This document shows, in pieces, positions 25,717 to 39,100 of a DNA stretch of 64,000 nt. Under the pieces are notes generated by a model. The model saw only the letters and a list, made by a program, of their open reading frames with translations, was not told the DNA's origin and searched no databases. How positions within the stretch are numbered: the stretch's first letter is position 1; each line of letters opens with the position of its first letter. Made by a program: the position numbers and the translations under genes. Origin of the DNA: Cyprinodon diabolis (taxonomy: Eukaryota > Chordata > Actinopteri > Cyprinodontiformes > Cyprinodontidae); assembly GCA_030533445.1 (NCBI GenBank), contig CM060078.1, forward strand, positions 22,673,591 through 22,737,590, given 5' to 3'.

Positions 25717-26043
25717 AGGGCTAGTGGAGAATCTTTGCTAATTGAAAAGACCCCCCCCTCTCCACTTTAAAAAATACATGCACAACCCTGTACCTGCTCC
25801 CAAGAGGGAACACCTATTAATCGTAGGCAAAAGCATGCACAAGCCCATTTCTCCTTGTGCAGGCTCTATTTAAAAGTTGCTGTTTGCATTGCTCATAAAA
25901 GCTTACTTTACAAAAGAAGATTTGCAATTTTTCCACCATGCCAGACTCACCACCGGTAAGGGAAAATGGGGACGAGCATGTAGGACAGCCTTACCACTTA
26001 TTTTGATGATCTACCCAGAAAAAGAAAATTCTCCACTATACCT
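25717..26043. mobile_element. TTAA-flanked MITE, copy A (family of 54653-55456)
   Basis: Flanked by TTAA at 25713-25716 and 26044-26047. TIRs are AGGGCTAGTGGAGAATC and, inverted at the right end, AGGTATAGTGGAGAATTTTC. The internal block around GAGGGAACACCTATTAA and CCATTTCTCCT is the reverse complement of a block in the element at 54653-55456, so the two are one family in opposite orientations. A start-codon context CCACCATGCCAG precedes a GTAAGG donor-like site at 25951-25964, probably a 5' gene remnant. A TTAA target points to Kolobok or piggyBac-type transposition. Confidence 0.75.
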
Positions 26044-26047
26044 TTAA

Positions 26048-28603
26048 CCAAAAAAAAAAAAAAAAAGAAAAAAATCATTGCAGCTTAAGGTATAAAAGAG
26101 TGGAAACTTCAGAGATCGTTTTTCAGTTTGTGAATTCCAAGCTGGCAGTCCTTTGAAAACAGATGGCTGTCAGAAAAGAAGGATCAGAGTAACCTAAGGT
26201 TACACTTTCACTTATCTAATCCTTATTACCTTCGAACCTCTACCTTCTATTACCTTTATAGATAATCAGTTATAGATATGGGTGATTATTGTGTTTCCAG
26301 CTCCACTGAGCCATGAGGGTTTGTCCACGGTGACAGATGACCCCAGACATGCAGTGTCCTCTGTAAGGTGGGGAGGATTATTCAAACTCAGAGCTCTAGG
26401 TCACTTGTGCAGCCTTGGTCACTTGTCTAATCCCATTACCTTCATGCAGCTTCGACTAATGGGATTGCTAGTAGGGTCAGGGTTCTGACCTGATTAGCCT
26501 TGACATTCAGTGCTAAACATTGAAAATAGTTGTTGAATAAAACTGCATGGGCGTTTTTATGAAGTTAAAGAGACAACTAAAAATTAACTTGATACTTTAA
26601 AGAATAAAGGTTAGGGATCTGAAGGGTTTAAGTGCGGATAATCGATGGAGTGGGACAGGAATATAGAACAAACAAGGAATTTATAGAGAGAGACAAGCTG
26701 TTTGGCCATCTGTTGGAATCAAAGGTCTTCAGGGGAAAAGGCTGAGAAAATAAGGGGGAAAGCTGAAAGTGGTTTAATCAGAAATCTCTGAGAAAAACTT
26801 TTATATTTAAATAAAAAGTATATATATTAAATTAAAAAATTAATAAATAGATACATCTTCTTGCACATTGAATCAACTTTGGAGACCAAATAATTCGCTC
26901 TAGATCATTTCCTCTTGTAACAAACCCCCCCCCCAGTTTGATCCCAACATATGTTTGGCCTAAAATGGTTTGTTTACAGGTACAATGTAATTTATATGTG
27001 AACTTCTCTAGCCGTTAAGTACATGTTTAGTACATGTTCAGTACTAGCTCTAATGCAAGAGCAGATTGTACTTCTTATGGAAGCTCAGGTTCTTCAGCGT
27101 TTGCAGCAAGCTGCTGCATATCCAAGTCCATGATGCCATCATTAGTTCAGGAAGCAGCATCAGAGAAATTCTCTAGATCTGCTGGGGATATTTTTTTACC
27201 ACATGAGATGTTTCATAAATAAAAAAACAGGGACATCTTTGAGCAACTGTGGTACAACAACATTCCTTCATTCAGAGGCTTCTCCAGCTCTGCTGTAAGA
27301 CAGACCACTACAGAACACCCTTCCTACCATCAGCATAGACAAAAAGTCACTGAAGAAATCCCTACAATATGAGTCACAACATTAATTTCCTTAAGGTTTA
27401 AAAAAACTGAACTGAAATAACCACTGATTTTAGTCTAATTCCATTTGGGTATTTCATCTCTTAAAAAAATAAGACTGATCATATTTTATCGCACCACAAT
27501 AATTCTGTCAGATTCCCTTCCCTTCAGATACACACTGAGGTAAATAGCCATTTAATTACAATAGATTACAGATGATAGAAAACTGATTTATAATTTATGC
27601 AGGATTTAAACTACATCCTCAACAATTATATAAACCATTAGCGAAGAAAGATACCATGAGAAATGTTTTTTTTTTTTTTTTGGCCTGATATAGTAAGGAC
27701 AGATGATTGGATGGATAGAATGGAGGAGCCAAATGGATGTAAACAACTTTTAGATAATGTAATAGGGAACAATTTCAGGAAAACCTAAAAAAGCTATCTT
27801 TCAATTTACTTTGTTTTTTTCCACCTCTTACTCAACTGAACATTTCTGTACCGAGTTACACCCTTCACTTTGTTTTTGTTCTTCCAGAGCAGGAATTATT
27901 TTTTAAAGGGGAAAAAAAATAAAAAAATAAAGTCACCAGATAAAGGCTTGTCTGTAGAGAAGGGAACATGTTGGCCTGGATGAGACTCCAGTAGAAACTG
28001 CAGCAAAAAAAAAAAAGCCTCTCTTTCAAAATCTACTTTATCAAAAGAATACACAGTGATATGCATGTATAAAACATAGAAAATATCACAAGCTTATAAA
28101 CACTAACAAAATATAACTTCTTATTGACTTGCTCTTGAAAGTAGCGTGTACAAAGTTTGAGTCCTGTTCCGTTTCGTCTTGCACTTATTTTCCACAGCAT
28201 GTTCAGTCCTCTTCAGCCCACATCACAAACAGAGTTACCAAATCTCGCAGGCAGTCAACAAAACACTCAACACCTTTTGTAAGATGAAAAGGTCAAGGTT
28301 ACACCGAACGTGTCTCTTTGCACATTTTCATTAAGTTAGATCACACATATTAATCACTCTAATGGACGTTTTGTTCACTGAGAGTTATGGAGCTGGGCGG
28401 CAAACTGCTTATTTAAACAGCAACAATGTCAAGACGGCTGCAAGCAGCAGGCCTCATTAACCTGCTCACAGCATCATTTGTAAGGTAACAAACAGGGGAG
28501 TGCATCCTGTCCTTTTAAGCATGATTATTACTATTTTGCAGATGTTGCTGCAAATAACCCTAAAACCACACTGGAGAAAAAATTGGATACATCTTGCTTT
28601 TTG
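26048..28603. other. Intergenic, no gene recognised
   Basis: Simple runs (C9 near 26929, T-run near 27668) and AT-rich unique sequence. The true wnt5b 3' UTR may extend into this interval; no landmark settles it. Confidence 0.4.
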
Positions 28604-29627
28604 CAGTGCCTAGTAAAAATAGTCAATATCCTTATTCACATCACAGCTACAAATTAAATTGTGTGTTTTATCAGGATTTTATCTAATAAATCAACATAAG
28701 GTGGAACATAACTATGAAGAGAAAGATAATGTGTTATATTTTGTTCTCAAATAAAAAGCAAAACCAGAACACCTACTGTAAGTAAAACCCAATAAAACTA
28801 ATTAGATTTCCTCTAATGGTAGATGGAGTCCATCTGTGCATAATTTAATCTGACTACAAAGCGACTGTTCTTTAAAAGCCTCAGAGGTTGGTCATAGACA
28901 GACATTAGTGAACAAACAGCATGAGGAAGAAGACTGCAGACAGATTAAGGTAGAGTTGTGAAGTTTAAAGCAGATTTAGGTTCTAAATCCATCATATAAG
29001 CCTTGAACATCATACAGAGCTCTTTTTAATCAATTATTAACATCAGTAGGAAATGATGACGGTGTGGAGATGCTTTTCTTTAGCCAGAACAAAATAAACT
29101 GGTTATGCTCTGTCTCCAGTTGGACATAATTTCAGAATTTAAAAGAAAATGTTTTTTAGAAGCCAGAAGACTTCAGACTGGTCTGTGCATTCACCTCCAA
29201 AGACAACAACCCTAAAGATAAACAAAGAGATAAAATGGAGCGGTTTAGATTTACTATTACTATGTAATAACAGCAAAGACTAAATCAAGGATTGGATTAA
29301 ACTGTGTCTTAAAAAATAATTTGGATACTTTAAAATTAATGTTTCAAAGACTTCATCCAGTCTGATTGAAAAGAAAATGTTTTTCTGTCTCCAAATGTTC
29401 AAGGCTGGTGGATCCACACCCTCTAGTGGACGTTCTTGAATACATATAACATATACATATAACAGCAGTATCAAAACCACATATCCAAAACTCCTTGTAC
29501 CAAATATTGCAGCAAAAATATTAAAACCATATTTTCAATGCATAGTTATGCTCTACTTTCTGTTTTTCTCATAAATTTGACTGCTTCCCCCTTAATTTGA
29601 TGGGGTGTGAATACTTTATCAAGGCAC
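28604..29627 (+). mobile_element. Tc1/mariner-like transposon, inactivated
   Basis: The left end TGCCTAGTAAAAATAGTCA and right end GTGTGAATACTTTATCAAGGCA form degenerate inverted repeats of the widespread fish Tc1 type. Near 28885-28975 lie the landmarks TCAGAGGTTGG, ACATTAGTGAACAAACAGCATGA and GAAGTTTAAAGCAG, which precede and start the transposase gene in such elements. The frame from ATG 28921 stops after about ten codons. The element has frameshifts and stops throughout and lies just beyond the wnt5b 3' end. Confidence 0.75.
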
Positions 29628-29838
29628 CAAAGGCTAATTTCTATGACGTTGACGTGTTCTCTTCCCGATGGCTGTATTTTAGGGCGTTTCTTTGCTCCTG
29701 CTGTGAAGATGGGAGTGCATATGGTGATGTTAGCAGTGCTCTTGCATTTAGAAAGCAGCGGGCAAACAGAGGAGTCAGGCTGCTTTAAAGTTAGAAACAA
29801 ATTGAAGTTTCTTTAAATTAAAATGTATAAGTTGTAGA

Positions 29839-29867
29839 TTTATTTTTCATTTACTTATATATTTATT
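29839..29867 (-). terminator. Candidate wnt5b polyadenylation signals
   Basis: AATAAA on the minus strand (TTTATT on plus) at 29839-29844 and 29862-29867, 257 and 280 bases past the stop codon. In AT-rich DNA such hexamers are common, so a longer 3' UTR is possible. Confidence 0.35.
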
Positions 29868-30123
29868 TCATCTCTTCAGCTCACAGGTCTGTGTCCCACT
29901 CCAAGGCTTCAAGCTTGGTCCTTTTTTCCCCCCTCCTTTCTTCCTCACTTGTGCATCGTTTGTGCTCTTTTGTTCTTTCATCCTTCCAATCAGGAGTGTT
30001 GTCAGGATAATGGACATCTTTTTTTTTTAATACACCAGTCCATCAATTAGCTCTTTATATTAAAAAGGACATCATCAATCTCCATCATTTTCTCCCTTCT
30101 TTAGGCCAGAGCTCCCCCGCATG

Positions 30124-30423
30124 TTATTTGCATACAAACTGGTCCACGAGCGTCGTGCAACGCTTGCATTTGACGTAGCAGCACCAGTGGAACTTGCAGT
30201 GGCAGCGCTCGTGCTTGTAGGTCTTGAACTGGTCGTACCCTCTGCCGCAGCACATCAGCTCGCAGCCATCCATGCCCTCTGAGGTTTTGTTGCAGTAACG
30301 CCCATGCGTTCCTAGCGAGCCAGTGGTCTCGTTTCGGAGGCAGTAGTCGGGGCTCGTGTCAATGTAGACCATGTCCTCAGGTGTTGGGTTGTTGAAGCGC
30401 TTGTCTTTGAGCTCTAGCTTTCC
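30124..30423 (-). CDS. wnt5b: wnt5b coding exon 6: C-terminal cysteine-rich domain and stop
   Basis: Acceptor TTTGTCCCGCCAG (AG at 30425-30424). It encodes [57 protein letters not shown] and the terminal DQFVCK, then TAA at 30126-30124. Sequons NET and NKT are present. Confidence 0.98.
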   Translation of the reverse strand, partial: GKLELKDKRFNNPTPEDMVYIDTSPDYCLRNETTGSLGTHGRYCNKTSEGMDGCELMCCGRGYDQFKTYKHERCHCKFHWCCYVKCKRCTTLVDQFVCK

Positions 30424-33037
30424 CTGGCGGGACAAAATGGAAGAAGTTTGAGAAAGAAACTTGGACAAGTCTGTTTCAGGAAAACTTACATTGGTCCAGA
30501 TTTGAAATAAAATAGCTATTGTTCATTAATTTGTGGGTATTGTTTCTCAGCTCAGAAACAACTTATCAGAAGTTGAAACTTTCAAGGTCTTAGACATCCA
30601 GTTATTTAAAAGGAGATGTATGTTTCACACATATTTCTATACATTAATCTTTATGTAAATGTAGGACCCATCATGAATCATTTTACTATTTCACATAATT
30701 CATTTCTACATCAGAAGAATAAAGCTTAACGAATAAGCTGATTATTCACCTCAGTGCCATAAAGCATGGGATCAGTTGGAGTTAAACCACAGCCTCTTAT
30801 AAAAAAAACAATCTAATAAAAAAGTTAAAGTATATAAAAGGTACAATCTTAAGGTATTTTTGGTAACTACATATTGCACAGTTTACCTTGCGTCCGATCT
30901 GCATGGCTGCAGCACTGTCGTATTTCTCTTTCAGAAATTCTCCGACTCGCCTGAAATCTGCCAGCTGAAGCCAACAGGTTTTCAAACTGCAGGAACCGGA
31001 GACTCCATGACACTTACAGGCAACATGGGCTTGGTTGTAGACCGCCTGATGAAAGACAGATATAAACATTAAAACTAAAACCTGTATGATAATGATAGTT
31101 TGAATCCCTAATTTTGAGTAGCATTCTGCTACCATCTAGTGGTTAAAATGACTAATTACAGGACTTCTACTATTCCACAGAATGTTCCTGACTGTACCAC
31201 TGTCACAATTTTTGGTACATTTTTTCAAACAACTCTGATGGAAAAGTGATTGGCAACCATTACCATATCATTTAAAAAAATAAAATAAATTATATATATA
31301 TGCTTGGAAATGTACAAGATCAACAGGACTCTAATAGCCTTCATCAAGAACTCAATGAAGCTGTGGAAAACAAGTCTGGAAGCCAATGCAAAGCCAATAG
31401 CACAAGTCACCATCAAGTGCGGCATATACCAGGGTGATGCACTATCCCCGCTGCTGTTCTGCATAGGCCTGAACCCCCTCAGCCAGATCATCACAAAGAC
31501 TGGCTACGGATACCAATTCCGAAGCGGAACAATCATCAGTCACCTCCTCTACATGGATGACATCAAGCTGTATGCCAGGAGTGAGCAAGACATCGACTCA
31601 CTGATCCACACTACCAGGATCTACAGCAACGACATTGGGATGTCATTCAGACTGGACAAGTGCGGTCGCATGGTCTCAAAGAGAGGGAAGATGATCAGAA
31701 CCGAGGGGGTTGAACTACCAGAAGGCCACATTACAGATGTGCAGGACAGCTACAAATACCTTGGGGTGCCACAGGCTAACGGAAACCACGAGGAGATGGC
31801 AAGAAAGACTGCCAGAGCTAAATACCTACAAAGAGTAAGGCAGGTCCTGAAAAGTCAGCTGAATGGGAAAAACAAGATCCAAGCCATCAACACATATGCC
31901 CTACCAGTCATCAGATACCCCGCTGGTATAATAAACTGGCCAAAGGAGGAGATAGAGGCCACTGACATCAAGACAAGAAAGCTCCTCACAATGCATGGAG
32001 GGTTCCACCCCAAACCCAGCACCCTGAGACTGTATGCCAAGCGTAGCGAGGGAGGCCGAGGGCTAGTGAGTGTCAAGACCACTGTCCAGGATGAAACAAC
32101 TAAGACCCAGGAGTACATCAGAAAGATGGCCCCCAAAGACAAATGGCTTGGTGAATACCTCAGGCAGGAGAAAACCGAAAGCGAGGACAAGAAAGAGGAA
32201 GGAGAACCATCATGGAGGTACAAGCCACTGCACGGCATATACCACAGACAAATAGAAGAAGTGGCTGATATCAAAAAATCCTACCAGTGTCTGGAGAAGG
32301 CTGGACTGAAGGACAGCACAGAGGCACTAATCATGGCAGCACAAGAACAGGCACTCAGTACAAGATCAATAGAGGCCAGGGTCTACCACACCAGGCAGGA
32401 CCCCCGATGCAGACTGTGCAAAGATGCCTCTGAAACAATACAGCACATAACAGCAGGGTGTAAAATGCAGGCAGGAAGTGCATACATGGAACGCCACAAC
32501 CAGGTAGCTGTCATAGTGTACAGGAACATCTGCCATGAGTATGGGCTGGAAGTCCCAAGATCAAAATGGAAGACACCTCCTAAGGCAGTTGAGAATGACC
32601 GAGCTAAGATCCTATGGGACTTCAAGATCCAGACTGACAAACAGGTGATGGCTAACCAACCAGACATCGTGTTGATCGACAAACAGCAGAAGAAGGCAGT
32701 AGTGATAGATGTGGCAATCCCAAGCGACAGCAACATCAAGAAGAAAGAAGACGAGAAGCTTGAGAAATACCAAGGGCTGAAAGAGGAGCTAGAAAAGATG
32801 TGGAAAGTAAGAGCAGCAGTGGTGCCAGTGGTAATTGGAGCACTGGGGGCTGTGACCCCCAAACTGGGAGAGTGGCTACAGCAGATTCCAGGTAAAACAT
32901 CAGAGGTCTCTGTCCAGAAGAGCGCAGTCCTAGGAACAGCTAAGATACTGCGCAGAACCCTCAAACTCCCAGGCCTCTGGTAGAGGACCCGAGCTTGAGG
33001 ATGACACATACCACCCCACGAGGGGTGAGAAAACAGT

Positions 33038-33134
<97 letters not shown>

Positions 33135-36100
33135 TATATTTATTCCAACCTGGAAAATTCTACTTTTCTATATTAGCCATGTTGCATATTTTATGTAATA
33201 CTATATCAAGTTATTTAATTTAGTTAAAAAAAAAGCAAAAAAACAACTTAAACATGGTGACAAATTTAATCCAAATAGAGTGGTGTACTTTTGTACACCT
33301 TGTTTATTTATTAAAAGTAAAATATTTTAATCATTTTATTTCCAAATACGAGTCTGATTACATGACTTATGTCTAAATAAATCTTAATGCTCAACACCGC
33401 TGAGAAACTTTAGACAGCCTCCCTGTAGATCTCGAACAGACGATCCACACAACCAGTGTGTCAGTGTCAGGAAGCAGTATCCTTTCTATAGTTTGTGAGA
33501 AATATCAAGTTATCTAGATTTCTTTCAACAATAGATTTATCTGTTCTGTATTTCCAGAAAGAAAAAGAAAAAAAGAGCACCAAAAGCTGGAGATCTACAT
33601 TCCCATCAGGGTTAATAGTGGTTGCTTTTTCAACTTGTGCTCTTCTTGCTTAGTATGTTAATTTAAGTAGACAGTTACATCTTGGTAAGTTTGCAAATGG
33701 CCAGTTGATCATATTTTGGTTGACTGAACAGAGCTCTATCAAAGGTTGATGATTACGATCACTTTAGAGATTAGCTGTATTTAAACTGGTGTTACATTTT
33801 AATGACTTCTGCTTTGTGACTTCAGAAGGCAATTTTTTTTGTGTACCATCATATTTAGAGGTTTTGATGTAAAATGTTACCCCCACACTTTTCACTGATC
33901 CCCCTAAATACCGGAGGTATCAGGGTTGTAAACAGAAATAAAAAAACAGTCTAACAACTTTTCTCCACTTCACATTATCCATTCTGAACATGTGGATTTG
34001 TTTAAAACAAAAAAAAAACAGAACAGGAAATTAGAAGATTTATGATCTCTGCAGCAGTAAACCCTGCAGCTTTACCAGGTCACCAAAACAACTTTTAATA
34101 AACAAGCTGCATAAAAACACCTCCATCCAAAACACCTACATAAATTACATGCTCTCCTTTATGGAGCCTTGCACTGTGTTTTGGATGCACAGCAATGCCA
34201 AAGAGACACAGTGCCACACACTTACTTAATGAATCATTTACCTCCGATTCCTAATTTCCCTCGACGCAAATGAAACCAATCATTCTACCTCCTCATGTTG
34301 CCTGATCTCAATTACCTTCTCACCTCCGTTAACCTCTGCATCCCAAACTCCCCTGACCCTTGTGTCTCACCTCCCACGCCCTGCTCTCAATCCTCCATTT
34401 TACTACCCAGCAGGCATAGCACTCGGCACCCTGCAATCCTGTGATCTGACCCCCGCGACCCCCTTAGACAGGCAAGGGAAACAAGGGGACAATGGCATTT
34501 GTTTTTAAGGCTACACACTTTGACGGTTTCACTTGAAGATATAACAACTTACTTCTTCTGTGATCACATGCATTCAAAAACCTTTATCACCAAATATTAG
34601 CTGCCAGGAACCTCATTTTGTCCAATCAGGGCATGCATTTGTTTGTCTAGCACCACAGTGAGGTATTTGGTGGGTTATGCCTGCTGGGCACAGTGACTCT
34701 GGACCTTCATGGCCAGTCATCCATGGAGGAGACATGCTCTCTGTGTCAAGCACAATAGGTTTGTCAGGGTTAGAGTGAGCATTTGTGTGCATGTGTGTGT
34801 GCTTGCTCGTCTCTGAAACAGACAGAAATGGAGAACACAGGGACCCTTTTGTGGAAGGATAAGCTGTGAATACAGTGAGAAGTTGAGAAAAAAACAAACA
34901 TGTGTTAATGCTTCGCTGACGTTGCAGTTAGTCTGATTGCTTGTTGAAAAAAATAAATCAGGCGATTAAATGGCAGTTTTTTTTTCTCATCATATCACCT
35001 AATTTTTCCCTTTTTGCTGGCTAGAAAACAACTAAACACAAGGACATTGTATTTTAAAGGAGCAGAACTTGAGATTTAGTGCCATCTAGTGGTAAAGCGA
35101 AACACCTCAATGTAAACAAACCATTCTCTGGTTCAATCCAAATAAGCAAATTGTAGCTCCTGGCTCCTCTTCCTTCATCTCTTGTGGGTAAGGACAGTAA
35201 GGACACTATTGTGGGTAGGAAAGGAACTTTGGACTATTGTACCGTATCCAGACTTTCACAGAACGTCCAGGCTTTAGCCCTTTGAACGATATATGTGATG
35301 GAAACCCTCATGGATGATGCTTGTCAAATTGGGAATAAAGCCTTTAGAATAAGAACAAAACACTCCAGTCACACAAATGTAGTAAATAGCTGACGTTCTT
35401 CATTACATAACCCTAAACTGTGGAGGTGTGTTCATTTGCAAAGGTCACATTAAACGCACTCTGTTTTGTTTGAACTCCTAGTTGGAAATAAAAAACAAAC
35501 TCCTGCTCCTCCAACACTTCTTCAGTCCTTAACAGAAACATTTATACAGCATGTATGTTTATCTGGTGTGTTTTGATCAAGTGCTTTTCTAAATTTCTAA
35601 AAAACACTTTACCTTCAGTCTGATTGTATTATTATTTAGAACAAGTCTTTCATAGTCCCTGCTAAAAAAAAAAAATTCTTTCCATATCATGATGCTACCA
35701 CCACCATGTGTCACAGTATGGTTTATTTATGGCAGTGGACAGTGTCAGCGTGAAACCATATATGTTTTCATGGTACTATATCTCCAAACGCATGAAATCT
35801 TAAGCATCTTTAAATGTGGCTGTGCATATAAGCTCCTATCTCCAGTGACAATTTTAGACCTTGATATGATTTCGAAATGACTAGGAGCACAATTCTGACT
35901 GTTTTTAAAAAATCTATTCTAACCCAAAAAAAAAAAAAGAAAAAAAAAAAAAGTATGTTAAAACTTATTTTGAGTTTAAATACAGTAAAGTTGGCCTATA
36001 AGGTGAAACAACTGTCAGTTTTACCCTTTAGTCAAAAAGGTTCCACATTTACATACTGGCAGAGTCTCTTATCCATGAGACTTTTCTTGTCCTCCTCGAG

Positions 36101-39100
36101 TACCTCAACTTTTTCTTAAATCAAATACATGCAACATACTAATTGGTTTTCTATAAATGTTCTATAGTTTGGTTAAGCTAGTATAGAAAATGGATGGATG
36201 GATTAAAAACACTAGAATGTGTTTTGTATCTTCCCAGCTTAGAGTTGCACTTTTCTTGACAAATCAAACTAAGCTCGGGGCTGATCTCATAAAAGTCTGA
36301 AATTAGCATGATTTACAGAAGGCATACTTGGATGTTGTGGCTATGCTCTTCGCACATGTTTTTTGTCTGCATGTTCTCTGCAGGAGACCATTTGTTTACG
36401 TGTGATCTTGTCAGAACAGAGTTGCCAACAGAATTCGCACACAAACTTCTACAATTCAGGAACGCCATTTCACCTGAACGGATTCCCAGCTGGCAGCAAC
36501 ACATCTGTCTGCATCAGTTTGAGTCCACCTTCTCTGTTATGAATATTAAAGGAATAGTACACCCAAAATATGATTAGCCTTTATTTTCTACTCACCCCCA
36601 TGCTGAAAAACACTCTGGAGTACTTTTTTGATATCTCAAATGCATCTGGAGATCTGGGAGGCTTCTTGCTGTCTGCTGACATTCAAATAATGGAGGTCTA
36701 TGGTGCCCGAGGCAGAAAGGTCCATAAAAGTCCACAAAAAACGTGTCAATATTCCTCCATACTGCTCGTCCAATGTATTCCAAGTGTCCTGAGTGGGTAG
36801 CGTCCATAATTTACTCGAAACAAAGTCATTTAGAATGTTTTTAGAGCATAAACAGTAGTGTATAGGATTTCCTAAAAGCGCGTGCCTGCGAGTTCACGAG
36901 CCTACGGAAACTGCGGCAGACCAAACCAGATCTTGATAATGCAAGCGTAGAAGAAGAAATGTGCTGTTTACCTGTGCAAAGAAAGAAACAACAAAAGTAA
37001 AATGTCTGAGGACTTCAGTGTTGAGGAAGAGCATGAGTTCTTTGCCGAGCTGAATGCGCACTTTCATCTGGTTTGGTCTGCCGCGGTTTCCGTAGGCTCG
37101 TGAACTCGCAGGCGCGCGCTTTTAGGAAATCCTATACACTACTGTTTATGCTCTAAAAACATTCTAAATAACTTTGTTTCGAGTAAATTATGGACGCTAC
37201 CCACTCAGGACACTTGGAATACATTGGACGAGCAGTATGGAGGAATATTGACACGTTTTTTTGTGGACTTTTATGGACCTTTCTGCCTCGGGCACCATAG
37301 ACCTCCATTATTTGAATGTCAGCAGACAGCAAGAAGCCTCCCAGATCTCCAGATGCATTTGAGATATCAAAAACATGTACTCCATAGTGTTGTTCAGCAT
37401 GGGGGTGAGTAGAAAATGAAGGCTAATCATATTTTGGGTGTACTACTCCTTTAAACTGGCAACATGTGCATTTATTTATGTGAATATTTTTTGACAAAGT
37501 TTTACTCTTTGTTCTGCATCTGTCTCCACATCCCAGCAAACACTAAGGATCACGTTGTTCACTGTGCACACAAATCAAAAGAATATACATACACACACAC
37601 ACACAGTAGCAGACCCCTGCGTCTGTCACAAAAACTCTGTGGTTCGCCTTGTTCAGCCAAGCAAGACAAATCCCACTTAGGACAAACCAGCGTGTCTTTG
37701 GAAGAAAGACAGAAAGGAGGGATTGGGAGGAGGAGAGAAACAGTCTTCCTCCCTACCTTTTCATCTCTTCTCTTCCGTTTCGGTGGACAAACGACAATGA
37801 GAGCGAAGGATCAAACAGCAGAAGGGAGGAAAAGTTATTTCAAAAGACGGTGCACATATGAAAGGATGCGTTAATACGAAGCCGTGGCAGTATATCTTTC
37901 TCCTCATACTTTCTTCTATAGCCCCAACGGAGCCATCAGCAGAAACACAAGCTCTCCAGACCCTCACCTTTGACCTCTGACACACACAAACCTGGGCTCA
38001 CTGTCTCTCACACAAATCAAACAGAGCATTCATGCATATACACAAGCAGCATCTCTGTCCTGTAAACAGCTTAAACAAAGCTGTGCTGGAGATAAGCAGC
38101 CTGCACCCAAACAGGCTAGCCAACCTTTTCTGAGTTAAGTGTTTTTCCCATTAAAAAATATGTAGAATCTTGCAAACATGGCATGAGATGGACTTTCATT
38201 GTCATATTTCAATAATGTCTACGTCCACTTTATTGCATCTGTCCATGTTTATCTCTGCATTCATGTGCGTCTGTGTGTTAAAAGGCTGGAATGTGCCTTG
38301 ACCTGTGCGACCCAGCTAAACTCCAAGGGCGTTAGCAGTTGTACCATTTGCAGGCTCCCAATAAATAACCTACACACACACACTCACAGAAACACTGTTT
38401 GGGAAGGCCACATCAACTTTGACACACATTCCTAACAGACATACAGATATAGTATGTGGGTAAAAAGAGGAAAACCACATTTCCCCCCACTGAAGCTCCC
38501 ACAGCAGAACAAAAACTGAGGGTATTTATTGTTTGGTCATACCAGCCTCCCAGCTTCGTTGTTGTGCAGGTTCATGAGGATTCGTGCGTTCTCTTTTGAC
38601 CCGCGTGGGTAATTCTTCTCCCGTTCCTTGGCATCGACAAATTCCCTGGCGAACCTGTAGCCATAGTGCACGTTGTCGCCGCAGCCTCCCCACAGCCAGT
38701 CACGTGGTAGTTCTCGGGGCCGGGCGGCACGGCTGCAGCCGCAGGTGGAGAGCTCGCCCTCGCGGCATGCCCGGCTGATGGCGTTGACGACCCCAGCGGC
38801 ACTGATGGCGTAGGTAAATGCTGTCTCCCTTGAGCCTTATGGAGAAGAAAAACACAAGATTTTTGAATGAACTCAATGTTAAATCCAATCCTCACAACAC
38901 AGTTTAATCTTTTCTATCGTTTGTCCCATTACCACCACAGACTTATCTTATTGCCATTTTATCATTTAGTATGCATGCTCAGTATTTTATTTATTTGGCA
39001 CAGTGTGGCAGCATTATCCTGAGGGGATGTTTCAAATGAGGAAATAAGATAATGTGGGAAAAGCTGAGGGGTGGGATTCGGATTTGTAAAACACATTTAT

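Noticed and set aside
31855..32274. 139-codon minus-strand ORF
   Set aside because: Also a shadow of the retrotransposon frame.
32383..33009. 208-codon minus-strand ORF
   Set aside because: It is the antisense shadow of the reverse transcriptase frame; Ser/Leu-rich with no domain.
37464..37874. 136-codon plus-strand ORF
   Set aside because: Contains an (AC)n-derived His/Thr tract and no family signature; lies within the wnt5b intron.
38572..38895. 107-codon minus-strand ORF over wnt5b exon 4
   Set aside because: Wrong phase; the Wnt frame of the exon is unambiguous ([23 protein letters not shown]).
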